Shown here one piece after another: positions 1 to 11,429 of a stretch of DNA of 64,000 nt. The first letter of the stretch is position 1, and the number at the start of each line of letters is the position of its first letter. The translations under genes were made by a program, and so were the position numbers. Under the pieces are notes generated by a model. It was not told where the DNA came from. It saw only the letters and a program-made list of their open reading frames with translations, and made no database searches. Source of the DNA: Pyropia haitanensis (taxonomy: Eukaryota; Rhodophyta; Bangiophyceae; Bangiales; Bangiaceae); contig SDUX01000121.1 of NCBI GenBank assembly GCA_008729055.1, forward strand, positions 40,721 to 104,720, read 5' to 3'.

Positions 1-1830
1 GCGAAAGCCGTCAAATTAACCGATAGTAGGTTGGGTCGGCCAGTTCGAATCCCATACACATCGATAGCGGATGTAACATATTGCTCTGCTGAACGAGGTC
101 AAGAGCTCTGATTCAATAGTGGTCCAGAGTCATCCACCGTTCGTGGCCCCAGTGCGCATCCGATCGGCCTGGCGATCTTCGGACGACTCGGGCGCGAGAT
201 GTGTTGTGCCCAACTTCTTCGTTCTTCTTCCTACTTTCCCCGCCCCCCCCTGCCCGCATGCATACCTTCCCCGTCCCCCTCCCCTCCACCGCCACAAACC
301 AGCCATTCACAGCGCATCCATGTGGCATACGGAACAGCGGTCTTCACGGCATGTGTCGCTCATGACCGCAAACCTACACACCTTGGCAAAACAAAACACC
401 CAGTGACAAACACCAAGAGCCCATCACGTCAGCACCTCGCATCAGCAAAACGTTCCAACAAGCCTGTCAACCAGCCAGGTCTGCCCCTGCCCCCCACCCC
501 ACATGGCACTGCACATGCGCGCCGACGGGGGTAGAGCCATCACCAAACAACTCCCCTCGTCGTCCTCACCCCTGACTCGGCAACTCGCCCGCAGTCTCCC
601 CCCAAACAAGACCAGTGCACACAACAACACCTGCGCAGTGAAGCCGGCGACCAATCGACAAGGGAACAGGAGACGTACCAGGCTCGTATCGTGCGCTGAC
701 CGACACGAGAGAATCTCACACCACCAGCAAGCAACCGACCGAAAGCGAACGCACCAGGCACACCTCAAGAAAAAGGGACAGCTCATTCTCCTGTCCATCC
801 GCGAGTCAGCATACAGATGTCCATGCCGCGCCGCGCCCCACCTCGCGTCCCGTTGCCCTGACCCCAAGCCTCAAAAACAATGCCACAGGTCCCCCCTCGC
901 AGCACCACAATGTCGGGTTCCGCCCCTCCTCCAATCGGGATAGGCACGTACGTTCATGGCAACAGTCAAGGGGATGTAGGGGACGACGTTGGTCGGAGGC
1001 AGCGTACTGAGAAGGGCCAGCGCCGTCGTGCACTAGAAGCACGGCCGAGGGTGGAACGGCGCGGGAGACAGCGGGCGCGGGGTCGGGGTGACGACTGAAC
1101 CAGCTGCGACCGTTGCGCCGCGGGGCGCACGAGCTGCGGCGCTCGAAACGTCCGCGTTGCATTCGGCCGAACTGCTCAGAACCGCACGTGTCGACCTTGT
1201 GCGTGCTCCGGGCCGTCGCGGGGTGTCACGAGCGATTCCCTCGACTTGCTGACAATCACCAACTTCCTATCTGGAAGGGCCGTTTCTGCTGCCCGCAAGC
1301 CTACTTTATTCCCGCAAGGAGGCACTTCATTGCACTTACAGGTCAGGTTTACCATTACGGCTGGTCACACACCGTCGCCATTACATCTCCTCCACCCAGC
1401 AAGCCTCCAACGGCACCGGCAGGATTGTCAGCAGCCCCGCCAGCAGAAGATGGCGCTCAACATCCTGTCAGACCTCGTAGGCGCCAGATCATATCCGATC
1501 CACCGTGGCAAGATGCCATGCGATGTCTCGACTGGCACTTACGATTGTGTCTCACTGGTCGCCAGTGCTTTCTAACCGTCTGGCGATCGCGTCGAGAGAG
1601 GATTCGTCTTATTGGGCTCTCGCGCCGCTCGGATAGTTCAAATCCGTTCTGATTCGGCTTTTCTTGAGGTGCTGTGGGCTCCTCGCCAAGCCGAGGCGCC
1701 TCCACCCGCGAGCGAGCGCCTTGCACAGGGTTACCCGAGCTCCATCGCACACAATTTCGACACCTGCTACTGACTGTACTGTGGATTGAGCAAACGAGCA
1801 TAATTACATCAATGGATTGGTATTTACCTA
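1..1830. other. Spacer without a supported gene
   Basis: This stretch is less GC-rich than what follows. Its open frames are short, overlap on both strands and show no conserved motif. I see no tRNA, no repeat array and no convincing promoter. It may be the 3' side of a gene lying outside the window. Confidence 0.5.
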
Positions 1831-3824
1831 GAAAGACGCCAGTGTATTGACATCCCCGGATTTGCCGGCGGTGCCGGCCCGCAGACCCCACGCTCGCGGC
1901 CGCAGCGAGCGGCAGCAGCGTTGCGACAATCCCGTCGCGGCACGCGGCGGCGCTTGTCTGGGAAGGCGCCTACGTTGCCGCCGCGTCCCCGGCCGTGCCA
2001 TGGGCGGCCGGCCGCACGACACGCGGGACGCGGCGGCGGGGGCCCGCCCGAGGACACCCCCCGAGGACACCCCCGTGGGAGGACCCACGCCCGCGGCCGC
2101 CGCCGCCGCGCAGCGCGGGCGGCCCCACGGCGACGCGCCGCCCGCCGCGGGGGCGGTTGCGTAGGGCGCCTGCGACGGCTTGCCGCTCCGTACCCACACG
2201 CGGCCGCCCCGTCGGGCGAGGCGTCCAAAGTGGAGGGACAGGGGGGGGGGGAGGGGCACGGGGACACGTCGTGTGGCTGGCGCCCCAGGCGGCAGGCGGT
2301 GCACGAGGAGGGCGGGGGGGGGGGGGGGGCGGCCGGCGAGGGGTGCTCAGGACTTTGGAACGCGGCGCGCGCTGCGCGGCTGGCGGTGGCCACCCACAGT
2401 GAGGGAGCAGCCGGGTGGGTCTGGCGATGCCGCCCCCGCCGCACGGGCTTTCCCGCATCCAGACGAGATTCGCTCTTGTTCTTTTTTCCCCCCCCCCTGT
2501 CCCTCTCCCTCTTTTTTCCGTGAGGCGCGTGTGCCGTCCCGACGGTCGCCGCTCTGTCCTTGTGGATACGGGCCCAGCCGCCCGACGCACCGCCGCACGC
2601 GCCGTAGCGGCCGGCCGCGACGGCGCCCCCCACCGCACGGCAGCCGCCCGTGCCGCCGGCCGCTGTCAACCCGCCCGGCGGCGGCGTGTCAGCGCCCGCC
2701 GGCGTGGCGCCGCGGCCGGCCACCGCGGGCGGCCCGCCGCCCCGCGCCGGCGCGCGCCCAGCCGGCCGGTGCGCCGACGCGCGCCCCGCGGGTCGGGCCG
2801 CGCGCCCGACCGCGACGGCCGCGGCGGCGGCCGCCGCGGCGGTGAGCGCGGATGCAGCGGGTGGCGGGGCGGTCCCGCCCTTCCCTCCCCCCCCCCACCC
2901 CCGCCGCCGACTCCCCCCACCGCCGGCGTGGATCGATGGTCGCGGCGGCGCCCGGCGGTGGGGAAAAGGGGAGGGGAGGGGGGGGGTGGGGAGGGCGACC
3001 GCCCCTCCGCGTTGACAGCGCCGCCGCGGCGGGTGCGGCTGCCGCCGCGCCGTGCGTCGGCACGGCGGCGGGTGGGGGAGAGGGGGTGGCCGCCCGCGGC
3101 CACTCGCCGGCAGGCGGCGGCGGCTGCCGTGGCGGTTGCGTAGGGCGGTCGTGCGGGTCGGCCGGGGGGGGGGGGGAAGGGTCGGCAGCGACCCGCCGCC
3201 GGTGGTGCGTCCCGGCGGGTCCCGCCACCCGCCGCTCCCTGCGGGCGCGGCTGGGTGTGGCGGCCGGCCGGGGATATCCCTGGTCTGCCACCGCCCCCCG
3301 GTGGCACCCACCCACGCTGGCACGCCCCCGCCGCCGCGCGGGCGCGACCGCGCCAGACGGGTGGCCCGCGGCGGGCGGCGGCGGCCGCGCGCGGCCCGCC
3401 CTGTGCGCGGCGGCCACAGGCGCGGCGCGCTGCCAGCCGCCCGTGCGTCGCGGCGCGACCGGTGTTGGGGGGGGGGGGGGGGGGGGGTTGGGTGGGGAAG
3501 CCGACGCGCGCGCGGCCGCCGGTGCCTGGCGGGCCGACGCGGTCCCGCCGCGTTGGTCTCGACGGGCCGCGCCGGCGGGAGCCACCGCCGCCGCCCGCCG
3601 CGACGACGACGCGTGCCGCCCACACCCGCGGCGGCCGTCTGGTCGTGCGGCGGCGGCGGCGGCGGCGCGGCGGCGGCGAACCGTCCCTCCCCGCGCGGCG
3701 CGCTGCCCGTCGGGCGCCCGCCTCTTTGCCCGCCCGCATCGATTGGCCGCTGCCCGCGTCTCGCCGGTCGTCGGGTGCGGCCGCACGGACGGCGTGCCGA
3801 CCCCCCCCCCCCGCCGCGTGTACA
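1831..3824. other. Extreme GC-rich leader with C/G homopolymers
   Basis: The stretch is almost pure G+C, with several G or C runs of about 10 to 21 bases (for example near 2318, 2890 and 3471). Long open frames exist on both strands only because stop codons are rare at this composition. Their translations are arginine- and proline-rich without any ordered segment. It most likely holds the promoter and 5' UTR of the gene that starts at 3825. Confidence 0.45.
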
Positions 3825-6800
3825 ATGGGCGTTGGCAGACGCCGACGTCGCGGCGGCGGGCGGCTGGTCGTGCCGCTGCTGGTGGGGGCGGCCGTGGCGG
3901 CGGCGGCGGCGGCGGCGGCCGCGGCGGCGGCGGGGGATGGCGGCCACGTCGTCGCCCGCGGGGGTCCGCGGTGGTGGCCGACGACGCGGGAGGCCGCGGC
4001 GGGCGGCGGCGAGCCGTCGCCCGCCGAGGATGGCGGCTGGTCGGGTGACGGCGACGGGCGGCCAGGGGCGGACCTGGGGCTCTTGCCAGAGGGGGACGTT
4101 GCGGGCGATCGCCCGTCGCTGGTGGACGGTGGCGTGACGGACCCCGCGGCGCCGCCGGTGGCACCGCCGGCGGTGCTCGCGACGCCGGCGGTGGCCAAGC
4201 CGACGGCCACGCCGGCGGCGGCGGCCACACCAACGCCCACGCCGACGCCGTCACCCACGCCGACGCCGACGCCGTCACCGTCGACGTCGGGGACGGCGTC
4301 GCCAACCGCCAACGCGACGGCGTCGCCGACGGCCACGGCCACGACATTGCCGTCGGCGACGGCGTCGGCGTCGGCCACCCCCACTCCGACGGCATCGCCA
4401 GCCACCACGCCCCCGGCCACGCCGACGCCTACGCCGACGCCTACCCCGTTCGCCACGGCGACGGCGTCACCAACCGCGACGGCGTCGCCAACCGCTACGG
4501 CTACGGGGTTGCCAACGACCGCGGCCACGCCGACGGCCACGCCGACGCCGACAGCGACGGCGACCGCTACGCCGACGCCGACACCAACAGCGATAGTGCC
4601 GGCCACGGCGACGGCGACGGCGACGGCGACGCCCACGCCGACGCTCACACCTGCGGCCACGCCGACGGCCACGGCGACGTCGACCGCGACTGCCACGGCG
4701 ACCGCGACGGCCACACCGACGGCCACACCGACGCTCACGCCCACGCCGACGCCCACGCCGACGGCAACGCTCACGCCGACGGCCTCGCCGACGGCGACGG
4801 CGACCGCGACGGCAACGGCGACCGCGACTGCCACGGCCACCGCAACGGCTTCACCGACGCCGACGCCCACGCCGTCGCGTACTCCGACGCCCACGCCGAC
4901 GCTCGCACCGGCGGCCACGCCGACGGCAACGCTCACGCCGACGGCCACGTCGACGGCCACGCCGACGCCGACGCCGACGCCGACAGCGACGGCGACGTCG
5001 ACCGCGACTGCCACGGCCTCGGCTACGGCGTCGACGACGCCCGACCCATTCTCACCCGTGACGCCCGAGCCGTCTCCGACTGCCGCAGAGCCCACGGAGG
5101 ACCCAGAAGAGCCGGCACCGACGGTTGCGGCGTCGCCAGTGGCCACGCCAGCCCCTCCTCCCGGGCCTTCCCCTTCCGTGGTGCCAACGCCGGTGGTGAC
5201 GCCAGCGGTGACACCTTCCGTCCAGCCGGAAGAGCCGGAAGAGCCCGCAAAGACGGAGGAAAAGGAGGGCCCCGAGGAGCCCGAAGAACCCGAGCCCGAG
5301 GAAGGCACGCCCGCGCCGTCGCCAACATCATCGGCGTCGCCGACTCCCACGCCAACGCCGTCGGCCGCGCCTACGGTGGCGCCGACACCGGTGCCGACAC
5401 CCGCAACGCCGACGCCCACCGTGGCGCCGCCCTCGGCTACGCCGTCGGCAACCACGTCGGTCGCTCCTTCGGCAACGCCGTCTGCGACACCCTCGGCCAC
5501 GCCGACCGAGGCGCCCGAGGAGACGCGAGCCTCGGATGAGCCAGAGATGACCGACGAGCCGCCGTCGCCGGGTCCGCCCATGCCGGTGCCGACGGCCAAG
5601 CCGGGCGCGTCGCCGCCGCCTAGCCCCGTCGTGCTGCCGCCGCTGCCGTCCGAGTCGCCATCGCCGACAGAGCCCACGGAGAATCCAGAGCCAACCGAAG
5701 GTGTCGAACTGCCCGTCGCGACCAGCACCCCGGCAGCGCCGCTCCCCGAAGAGACGCTGGACATTGGCGAACCGACGGACGACCCCGTCGGCACGGCCGA
5801 GCCGCCGCTGACGCCGCCCGTCATCACGCCGCCGTCGCCCTCGTCGAGCCCGCCGTCGCCGTCGGCCCGGCCAACGCGATCACCCCGGCCGACGGCGGAC
5901 CGCCCCCGCGGCACGCAGTCGCCGACGGCCACACCCTCGCCCGTGGAAATTTCCCAAGACCTGGCCGTCGACGACACGTATCAGGTGTCCACGTTCAACT
6001 ACCACTTCCGCGTCTCCCGCAGCGTGGCCCCCACCGACGGCGCGTTCAACAGCGTCGTTGGGGACGCCACCCGGCGCGTGCAGCGCGTGTTGAACAAGTG
6101 GTCCAACGAGCGCCCCGGCGAGAGCGGCACGTGGGTCATCTTTGCCGCTGCCGAGACGGGCCTGAGCAACCGCACCGCGCGGGTGGTGCTCGTCACGTAC
6201 GCCGCCACGCTGCTCGCGTCGGACGCGGCGGCGGTGCGGACGTCCCTGCGGCGGTACGTCGACTCGGGAGAGCTGGAGCGGGACCTTCGAGCGGCGGAGC
6301 CGGCGCCGGTGCTCGTGCAGGTCAACACGGCGCCGACGGTCGGGCTGGGCCTCGCGGCGGGGCCGGCCGTCGGCGACGGCCGCGACGCCGGCGGCGCGGG
6401 CCCGTCCATCTCGACGCTCGTCGGCGCGATCGTCGGCGGCGTCTTTGGCGGCGCCGTCTGCGCGCTCGCCGCCCTCTTTGCCATGAGCCGGCACAACGGC
6501 GCCCGCGGCACCGACGGTGGCCGGTGGAGCGACGGCAGCTCGGGGTGGACCTCCTTTGTCGACCGCCACAGCGGTTCGGACAGCCGCGGCAGCGGCCTGT
6601 CGGCCAGCGCCATCGGCTCGGACTTTGACCCGTACGAGAACCGGCTGTGGTGGCTCGACGACGCGCGCGTGTCGACCACCTCGTCCTCGTCGGCTGCGGG
6701 CGACGGCGGCGGCGGCGGCGGCGGCGGTGGCGGCGGGGACCCCATCCTCGGGCCGTCCAAGTCGGACCGCCGCGTCCGCTTCTCCGCGCCCGTACCGCTG

Positions 6801-7730
6801 CGGTGGTCGGCCGAGTCGTCCGACACGGCGCCGTCCACGCGGGACGACTCGACGGCGACAGCCAGCAGCGGCGGCTCGGCGGCCGACAGCTCGTCGAGCG
6901 GCGCGACGAGCAGCAGCGGCGGCAGCGGCGGCACCACCGACAGCTCCCGCAGCGGCGGCGCGTCGACGGCGAGCGGCGGCAGCGACGGCGGCCGCAGCGG
7001 CGGCGCGGCCTTTTTCCAGCGCGTCTCGGACGTGAGCAGCGACGACGGCAGCGGGAGCGACCTCAGCTGCCTCGGCCCGCCGCCGCCGCCGTTTGGCGGC
7101 GCGCGCCTCCCGCCGCCTGCCACGTCGGGCCTGCCGCCGCTGCCGCCGCTGCCGCCACTGCCGCCGCTGCCGCCGCCACCGGCGGCCGTCGCCAACGGCC
7201 TGCCGCCGCTGCTGCCGCTGCCCGTCGCGGCGGCAGCCACGGCCACCGCCGTGGCGCGGGCGTCCGACTCGTCCGCCGACGACCCGCCGCTGGCGGGCGC
7301 CCCCCCGCCGGCGCCCCCCCCCCCCCCACCCGCGCCGCGGGCCGGCGACGGCGTCTGGCGGCGGCCGCTGCCGCCGCTGCCGCCGCTGCCGCCGCTGCCG
7401 CCCGCGGCGCTGCCACGGCGGGGCAGCTGGACGGGCTCGTCCGACTCGGGCGCCAGCAGCAGTAGCCTCAGCGTCGGCGGGGACAGCACGACCGCGTGGC
7501 CGGGCGGCGACCGCGGCGGCTCGTTTTCCGCGGCCAGCACCGACGAGCGGCGCGCGTCCTTCTCGACGGCCAGCGTCGACTCGTTGGCCGCGTCGACGCC
7601 GCCGGCGACGCTGCGGCCGCTGCCGGGGGGGGGGGCGACGGTGCGGCGCGGCCGGCGTGGCCGGCGCCGCGGCGACCGCTGCCGCCGCCGCCGCCCGCCG
7701 CCGCCGTGCCGCGCCGGCTGGTGGGGGTGA
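3825..7730 (+). CDS. Mucin-like single-pass membrane protein
   Basis: The ATG at 3825 starts a basic stretch followed by a leucine/valine/alanine core (residues 1-36), a clear signal peptide, so it is preferred over the longer open frame reaching back to 3255. Residues about 121-405 are Thr-Pro/Ala-Thr-Pro repeats, a likely O-glycosylated stalk. Residues 405-705 are Pro/Glu/Ser-rich. Residues 706-855 form the only globular-looking ectodomain, with an N-x-T sequon (NRT). A hydrophobic helix lies at about 861-886. The remaining 415 residues are a low-complexity Ser/Gly/Pro cytoplasmic tail. Inference: a type I cell-surface or cell-wall-associated protein, unrelated to a named family I recognise. 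A run of 11 G at 7625-7635 may be short by one base; if so the frame would end at 7765 with an acidic Ser/Glu/Asp tail that looks more natural. Confidence 0.65.
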   Translation: MGVGRRRRRGGGRLVVPLLVGAAVAAAAAAAAAAAAGDGGHVVARGGPRWWPTTREAAAGGGEPSPAEDGGWSGDGDGRPGADLGLLPEGDVAGDRPSLVDGGVTDPAAPPVAPPAVLATPAVAKPTATPAAAATPTPTPTPSPTPTPTPSPSTSGTASPTANATASPTATATTLPSATASASATPTPTASPATTPPATPTPTPTPTPFATATASPTATASPTATATGLPTTAATPTATPTPTATATATPTPTPTAIVPATATATATATPTPTLTPAATPTATATSTATATATATATPTATPTLTPTPTPTPTATLTPTASPTATATATATATATATATATASPTPTPTPSRTPTPTPTLAPAATPTATLTPTATSTATPTPTPTPTATATSTATATASATASTTPDPFSPVTPEPSPTAAEPTEDPEEPAPTVAASPVATPAPPPGPSPSVVPTPVVTPAVTPSVQPEEPEEPAKTEEKEGPEEPEEPEPEEGTPAPSPTSSASPTPTPTPSAAPTVAPTPVPTPATPTPTVAPPSATPSATTSVAPSATPSATPSATPTEAPEETRASDEPEMTDEPPSPGPPMPVPTAKPGASPPPSPVVLPPLPSESPSPTEPTENPEPTEGVELPVATSTPAAPLPEETLDIGEPTDDPVGTAEPPLTPPVITPPSPSSSPPSPSARPTRSPRPTADRPRGTQSPTATPSPVEISQDLAVDDTYQVSTFNYHFRVSRSVAPTDGAFNSVVGDATRRVQRVLNKWSNERPGESGTWVIFAAAETGLSNRTARVVLVTYAATLLASDAAAVRTSLRRYVDSGELERDLRAAEPAPVLVQVNTAPTVGLGLAAGPAVGDGRDAGGAGPSISTLVGAIVGGVFGGAVCALAALFAMSRHNGARGTDGGRWSDGSSGWTSFVDRHSGSDSRGSGLSASAIGSDFDPYENRLWWLDDARVSTTSSSSAAGDGGGGGGGGGGGDPILGPSKSDRRVRFSAPVPLRWSAESSDTAPSTRDDSTATASSGGSAADSSSSGATSSSGGSGGTTDSSRSGGASTASGGSDGGRSGGAAFFQRVSDVSSDDGSGSDLSCLGPPPPPFGGARLPPPATSGLPPLPPLPPLPPLPPPPAAVANGLPPLLPLPVAAAATATAVARASDSSADDPPLAGAPPPAPPPPPPAPRAGDGVWRRPLPPLPPLPPLPPAALPRRGSWTGSSDSGASSSSLSVGGDSTTAWPGGDRGGSFSAASTDERRASFSTASVDSLAASTPPATLRPLPGGGATVRRGRRGRRRGDRCRRRRPPPPCRAGWWG
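4198..5040 (+). repeat. Coding minisatellite encoding Thr-Pro/Ala stalk
   Basis: The sequence is a run of variants of ACGCCGACGCC and related GACGGC units, almost all multiples of three, so the frame stays open. The same stretch also keeps the opposite strand open as Val-Ala/Gly-Val repeats, which is a shadow. Confidence 0.8.
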
Positions 7731-8294
7731 GCAGCGAGGCGGACTCGATCGAGTCGATTGATTGAGGGGGGAGGCGGGGGGTGTGACGCGACCATGGGGA
7801 ATCGGCAGGGTTGCCACCGTCTTGGTATGGACCTCACTCATCAACATTTGTTTTCTCTGGGCCTGCGCGGGAGGGGTGGCTCCCGGCCAGCCATGCCGTC
7901 CGTTCATGCAGCCGTCCCTGGTCCGACCAACGCACCAAGTGCGGGTTGCGGTAGCAGAGGCTCCCACAGTGAACCAGGTGGGGTACAAACGTGCAACGGC
8001 GCGACCGATGACCCTTCTACAATCCACACCCACACCCGTCCCTGGCAACAGCAGGCATGCAGTGCTCGACGTGTTCTCCCTCGTGCGGCGTCCTGCTCCT
8101 GCGTGCAGGGCACATCGGCCACCCACCCGTGTTGCCCGTGCTGCCCGCCGCCCGTCAGTAGATAAGCACGCCCACATGCTAGTCCATACCAGTGGAGACC
8201 TTGGTGGGAAGAAAGAAGAGATACAAAGGCAGCCCGCCCACGTACGAGCGCTAGCTAGCCATCCACGCCCGCCACTGCCGCCGCGCGCCGCGGC
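7731..8294. other. Convergent spacer
   Basis: This lies between the 3' ends of the mucin-like gene (+) and the coiled-coil gene (-). It is more balanced in composition than its neighbours, has no conserved open frame, and probably holds both 3' UTRs. Confidence 0.5.
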
Positions 8295-8724
8295 TCACCG
8301 GCGACCGTCCTTGCCGCCCGGCACCTTGATGCGGGCCGACGACTTGCGGGCCAACCCCCCCCCCCCTCCCCCCCCCCGCCCCCCCCGCAGGCGCGCCACG
8401 TCCGCGGCGAGCACCTCCGCGTCGGCGCGGGAGAGCGCGAGGTCCACTTTCGCGGCCTTTAGCTCACTCACCAGGTCCGCGTAGTCAGGCGCGCGGAACG
8501 CCTCGCCGTTGAGGCTCGCGATCATCTGCTGGAACTTGGTGTTCTCCGTCTGCAAGAGCGCCACCTCGTCCCGCAGCGCCGCGTTGGTCGCCCGCAAGGC
8601 GGCCGCCGCGTCGGCGTCCGCCGCCGCCTCGGTGGCGGGGGGGTGGGGGGAGGGGGCGGCGGCGGCACCCGCCACGCCGCCGCCGGCGCCGCCGCTGCCG
8701 CTGGTACTGCCCGTCGCCACCGAC

Positions 8725-8755
<31 letters not shown>

Positions 8756-10660
8756 CCTGGTCCTTGGCCGCCGCCAGCTCCGCCGTCACCGCCACGAGGG
8801 TGGCCGACGAGCGCGCCGTCTCGGCGGCCAGCATCCGGCGGAGGCGGGCGGCCTCGGCGGCCGACGCTGCCAGCGCGGCGTCATGCTCAATGGCAATGGC
8901 GGCAGCGTCGGCGGCGGCGTCCGCGGCCGCGACCGAGGACGGGGCGTCGCCACCTCCGGCAGCCGGCACCCCCTCCGTCGTGCGCGCGTCTTTGAGCTCC
9001 CGCTGCAGCCGCTTTACCTCCTGCACCAGGGACGTCAGGACTGGCGGGACGTCCCGCCAGCGAGGGCGTACGCCCGAAATCAGCGCGCGAACCAGCGCCA
9101 TGTCCACCTTCTTGGTCTTGTCGCCTCCGTCGCTGCCGGACGAGTCGAGACACAGGTCCTCCCCGTCGTGCCCAATGTCCTCGTCCAGCTCAATGTCATC
9201 CCCATACGCATCGTCCTCGTCCTCGCCGTCCTGGTCAAAGCCGCCGTCGTCATCGACAAAGCCAAGCTCGTTCTCCCCTTCCTCCACGCCCGTCAGGTCG
9301 CCCGCCTCTTCCGCGGCGCCCAGCCGGTCGAGTGCCGCGTCCCACGCGTCCGAGTTCTTGTCCACCGCCTGGCTGTAGAGCACCCGAAGGTACATGGCCG
9401 CGGGCGTGCCGGGCGCTGGGGGCGGCGGCGCGAGCTCCTGCCGTGGCCGCCCGGGCCATAGACCGCCGCGCCCCCGCACGCGGGGCCCCCCGCCACCCGA
9501 CGCCGCGTCCGCAACGCTGCCGCCACGGCCGCCGGCGTCGGCAGCCACGCCATGTTCGGCATCGCCGTCGGCGTCAAATACTTCGACGTCCTCGGCGGCC
9601 TCCAAGTCTGACGGGGTGCAGCTGTCACATCGGAGGGGGGACTCCTCCCCAGTGGGCGCCGCGGCCGCCCGCGCCTTGGCCAGCGCGTCTGTCAGAGAGG
9701 CGGTTGGGGGGGGGGAGGCGGCCGTGCCACTGCCGTGCGGCTCGCCGCGGCGGTTGCCGCTTGGTCGCTGGGCGGCAGCGGCACAGTGACGACATCTGCC
9801 GACATGGCGGTGCCCTCATCTGAGAGGCGCACCGACTCAAACTCGGCTGGGATGCCTGCCGACGAGGACGAGGAGTCTGACAGACACTCTGCCTCCCCGC
9901 CTTCATCCCACGCCTCCACTAGTGGCGCACACGTCGGGTGATCGTGGACGGAAAGCGGACTCGTCGCGTCGGCGCCGCCACCCTTTGTCGCGACTTCCTG
10001 AGCCAGCTCCTGCCCAGCCGCGAACCGCCGCTGCGGCGGCAGCAGACACGTGGCGACGCGCACGGACACGGCGGCGCCATTGGAGAGGGGCACCATGACC
10101 ACGTTGGGCGTGGCGGAGGGCGACGACGGCAGCGCCGTCACGCAGGCGCCAACGTCGAGCACGCCCTGCGCGACCTTGACGCCGCAAACGATCAAGCCCA
10201 CACTCACCCACTTTGACCGCGCCAGCCCCTTGACCTCATCGCCGCCACCGCCCACCATGTCGCCCGACGCCTCCCAAACGGTGCCGCCGCCGCCATCCAC
10301 CGGCGGCGGGCGGCCACCCTCGTCCGACGACAAATCGCTGCCATCCTTCCGGTCAGCGCTGTCCGCGCCGTCGCCGCCGGCGCCAGCCGCGGCGCCCGCC
10401 GCGACGCGTGGCGGGTTCAGCGACAGCTTGAACGCCTCAATCCGCAGCTGCTGCCGCACCACCGCACGGCGAGCCGACGTGGGCGTGACGGGGGAGGTGA
10501 GCAGGGGGCGCGCCCACCCGCGGCGGACCACCGACACGGCCACCGTCGCGGCCGCGTCGGTGGGCGGCAGGTCCGCGACGGCGAGGACGTGGACAGTGAC
10601 GCGGAAGCGGGCGACGCGGTCCCCGGCACCGGCCGCATGACGGGCGGCTGCCAACGTCAT
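8295..10660 (-). CDS. NT-C2 domain / coiled-coil protein (frame broken at a G run)
   Basis: The ATG at 10660 opens a 322-codon frame whose beginning (FRVTVHVLAVADLPP) and a later segment (GVKVAQGVLDVGACVTALP, then a basic/hydrophobic strand near VRVATCLL) fit the NT-C2 fold of EEIG1/EHBP1-type membrane-associated proteins. That frame stops at 9692. A second frame, open from the G run at 9706-9715 to 8295, gives an acidic region, then about 200 residues of Ala-rich heptads (coiled coil) and a basic tail (KSSARIKVPGGKDGRR). One extra base in the G10 run joins both into about 776 residues. NT-C2 followed by coiled coil is the usual order in plant and algal family members. I therefore infer one gene, split by a homopolymer error; a real frameshift mutation cannot be excluded. 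Proposed role: membrane or organelle/cytoskeleton linker. Confidence 0.6.
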
Positions 10661-11429
10661 GGGGGAGGCAAGGATTCAGAGAAAGGGGAGGAACGAGGGG
10701 GATGACAGCCGCTCCCGCAGGCACACCGTGGCAACCACAGCCGCCGCGAACACTACGGAGCCATCCAGCACCGGCAGCGGCGGCAGCGGCGTCCCTACCC
10801 CACCCCACGCCAGCTGCAGAAGCGGCTCCTCATGGCCGGTTGACGAAAACCATCGGACGGAGGAAAAGAAACGGGAGCTCCTGGAGAGCGGGAACGGCGC
10901 AGCTCCTGGGTCGGGGAGCGGGGGAGAGGGCGCCCAGCGGTTGATGAGCGCTGACGGTGAGCATCCGAACGGGGCTGGTGAGCAGCTTCGGACGCCCAGG
11001 CGAAGAAGTCAATGACCACTGATTAATTGGCTCAGGCCACTGATAAAATTACAGTTACTCGCTGTCCGCCGACCAGCACAATGAATTGAAGAAAGTGTTG
11101 TTGTTAAGTAGCACGGAGGCAGCCACCAAGGTCGGCTCGGAACGATCCGTGATGGTGTGCCCGGTCGGGACCAGGAGGGCGTTGCGGGCGCTCGCTGCCG
11201 TGCCGACGTCGGTACACGCTGGTGCTCTTGTTGCTGCACGCCACCAGCAGTTGGTTCGCGAAGACGGTTCAGGGCCACTTTTGAGCTTGCCTGTGTTGCG
11301 GTGGCGGGTCTTCGTGCTCGTGTCGTCGCACGGGTCGTCCGTGCTCCCCTCCTCTCTGGCCTGTTCCTCGCTGCTGCTCGTCCAGGCTCGCATAGACCCT
11401 GCGAGTGAGCAGGGCGTTCCGCTGCTGCC
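10661..11429. promoter_or_regulatory. Divergent promoter region, NT-C2 gene / SPT5
   Basis: These 769 bases separate two start codons pointing away from each other. There is no conserved open frame and no obvious TATA box, and the centre (about 11000-11120) is locally AT-richer. It probably holds both promoters. Confidence 0.45.

Noticed and set aside
35..58. GTTCGAATCCC resembling a tRNA T-loop
   Set aside because: The flanking five bases do not form the T stem and no acceptor, D or anticodon arms can be placed.
1824..3947. A 707-codon minus-strand frame rich in Arg and Pro
   Set aside because: Open only because of the extreme GC content; the opposite strand and other frames are open too.
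2666..5977. A 1103-codon open frame on the minus strand, antisense to the mucin-like gene
   Set aside because: It consists of Val-Gly-Val and Arg/Pro repeats that mirror the coding minisatellite and GC-rich leader. It has no ordered segment, signal or conserved motif.
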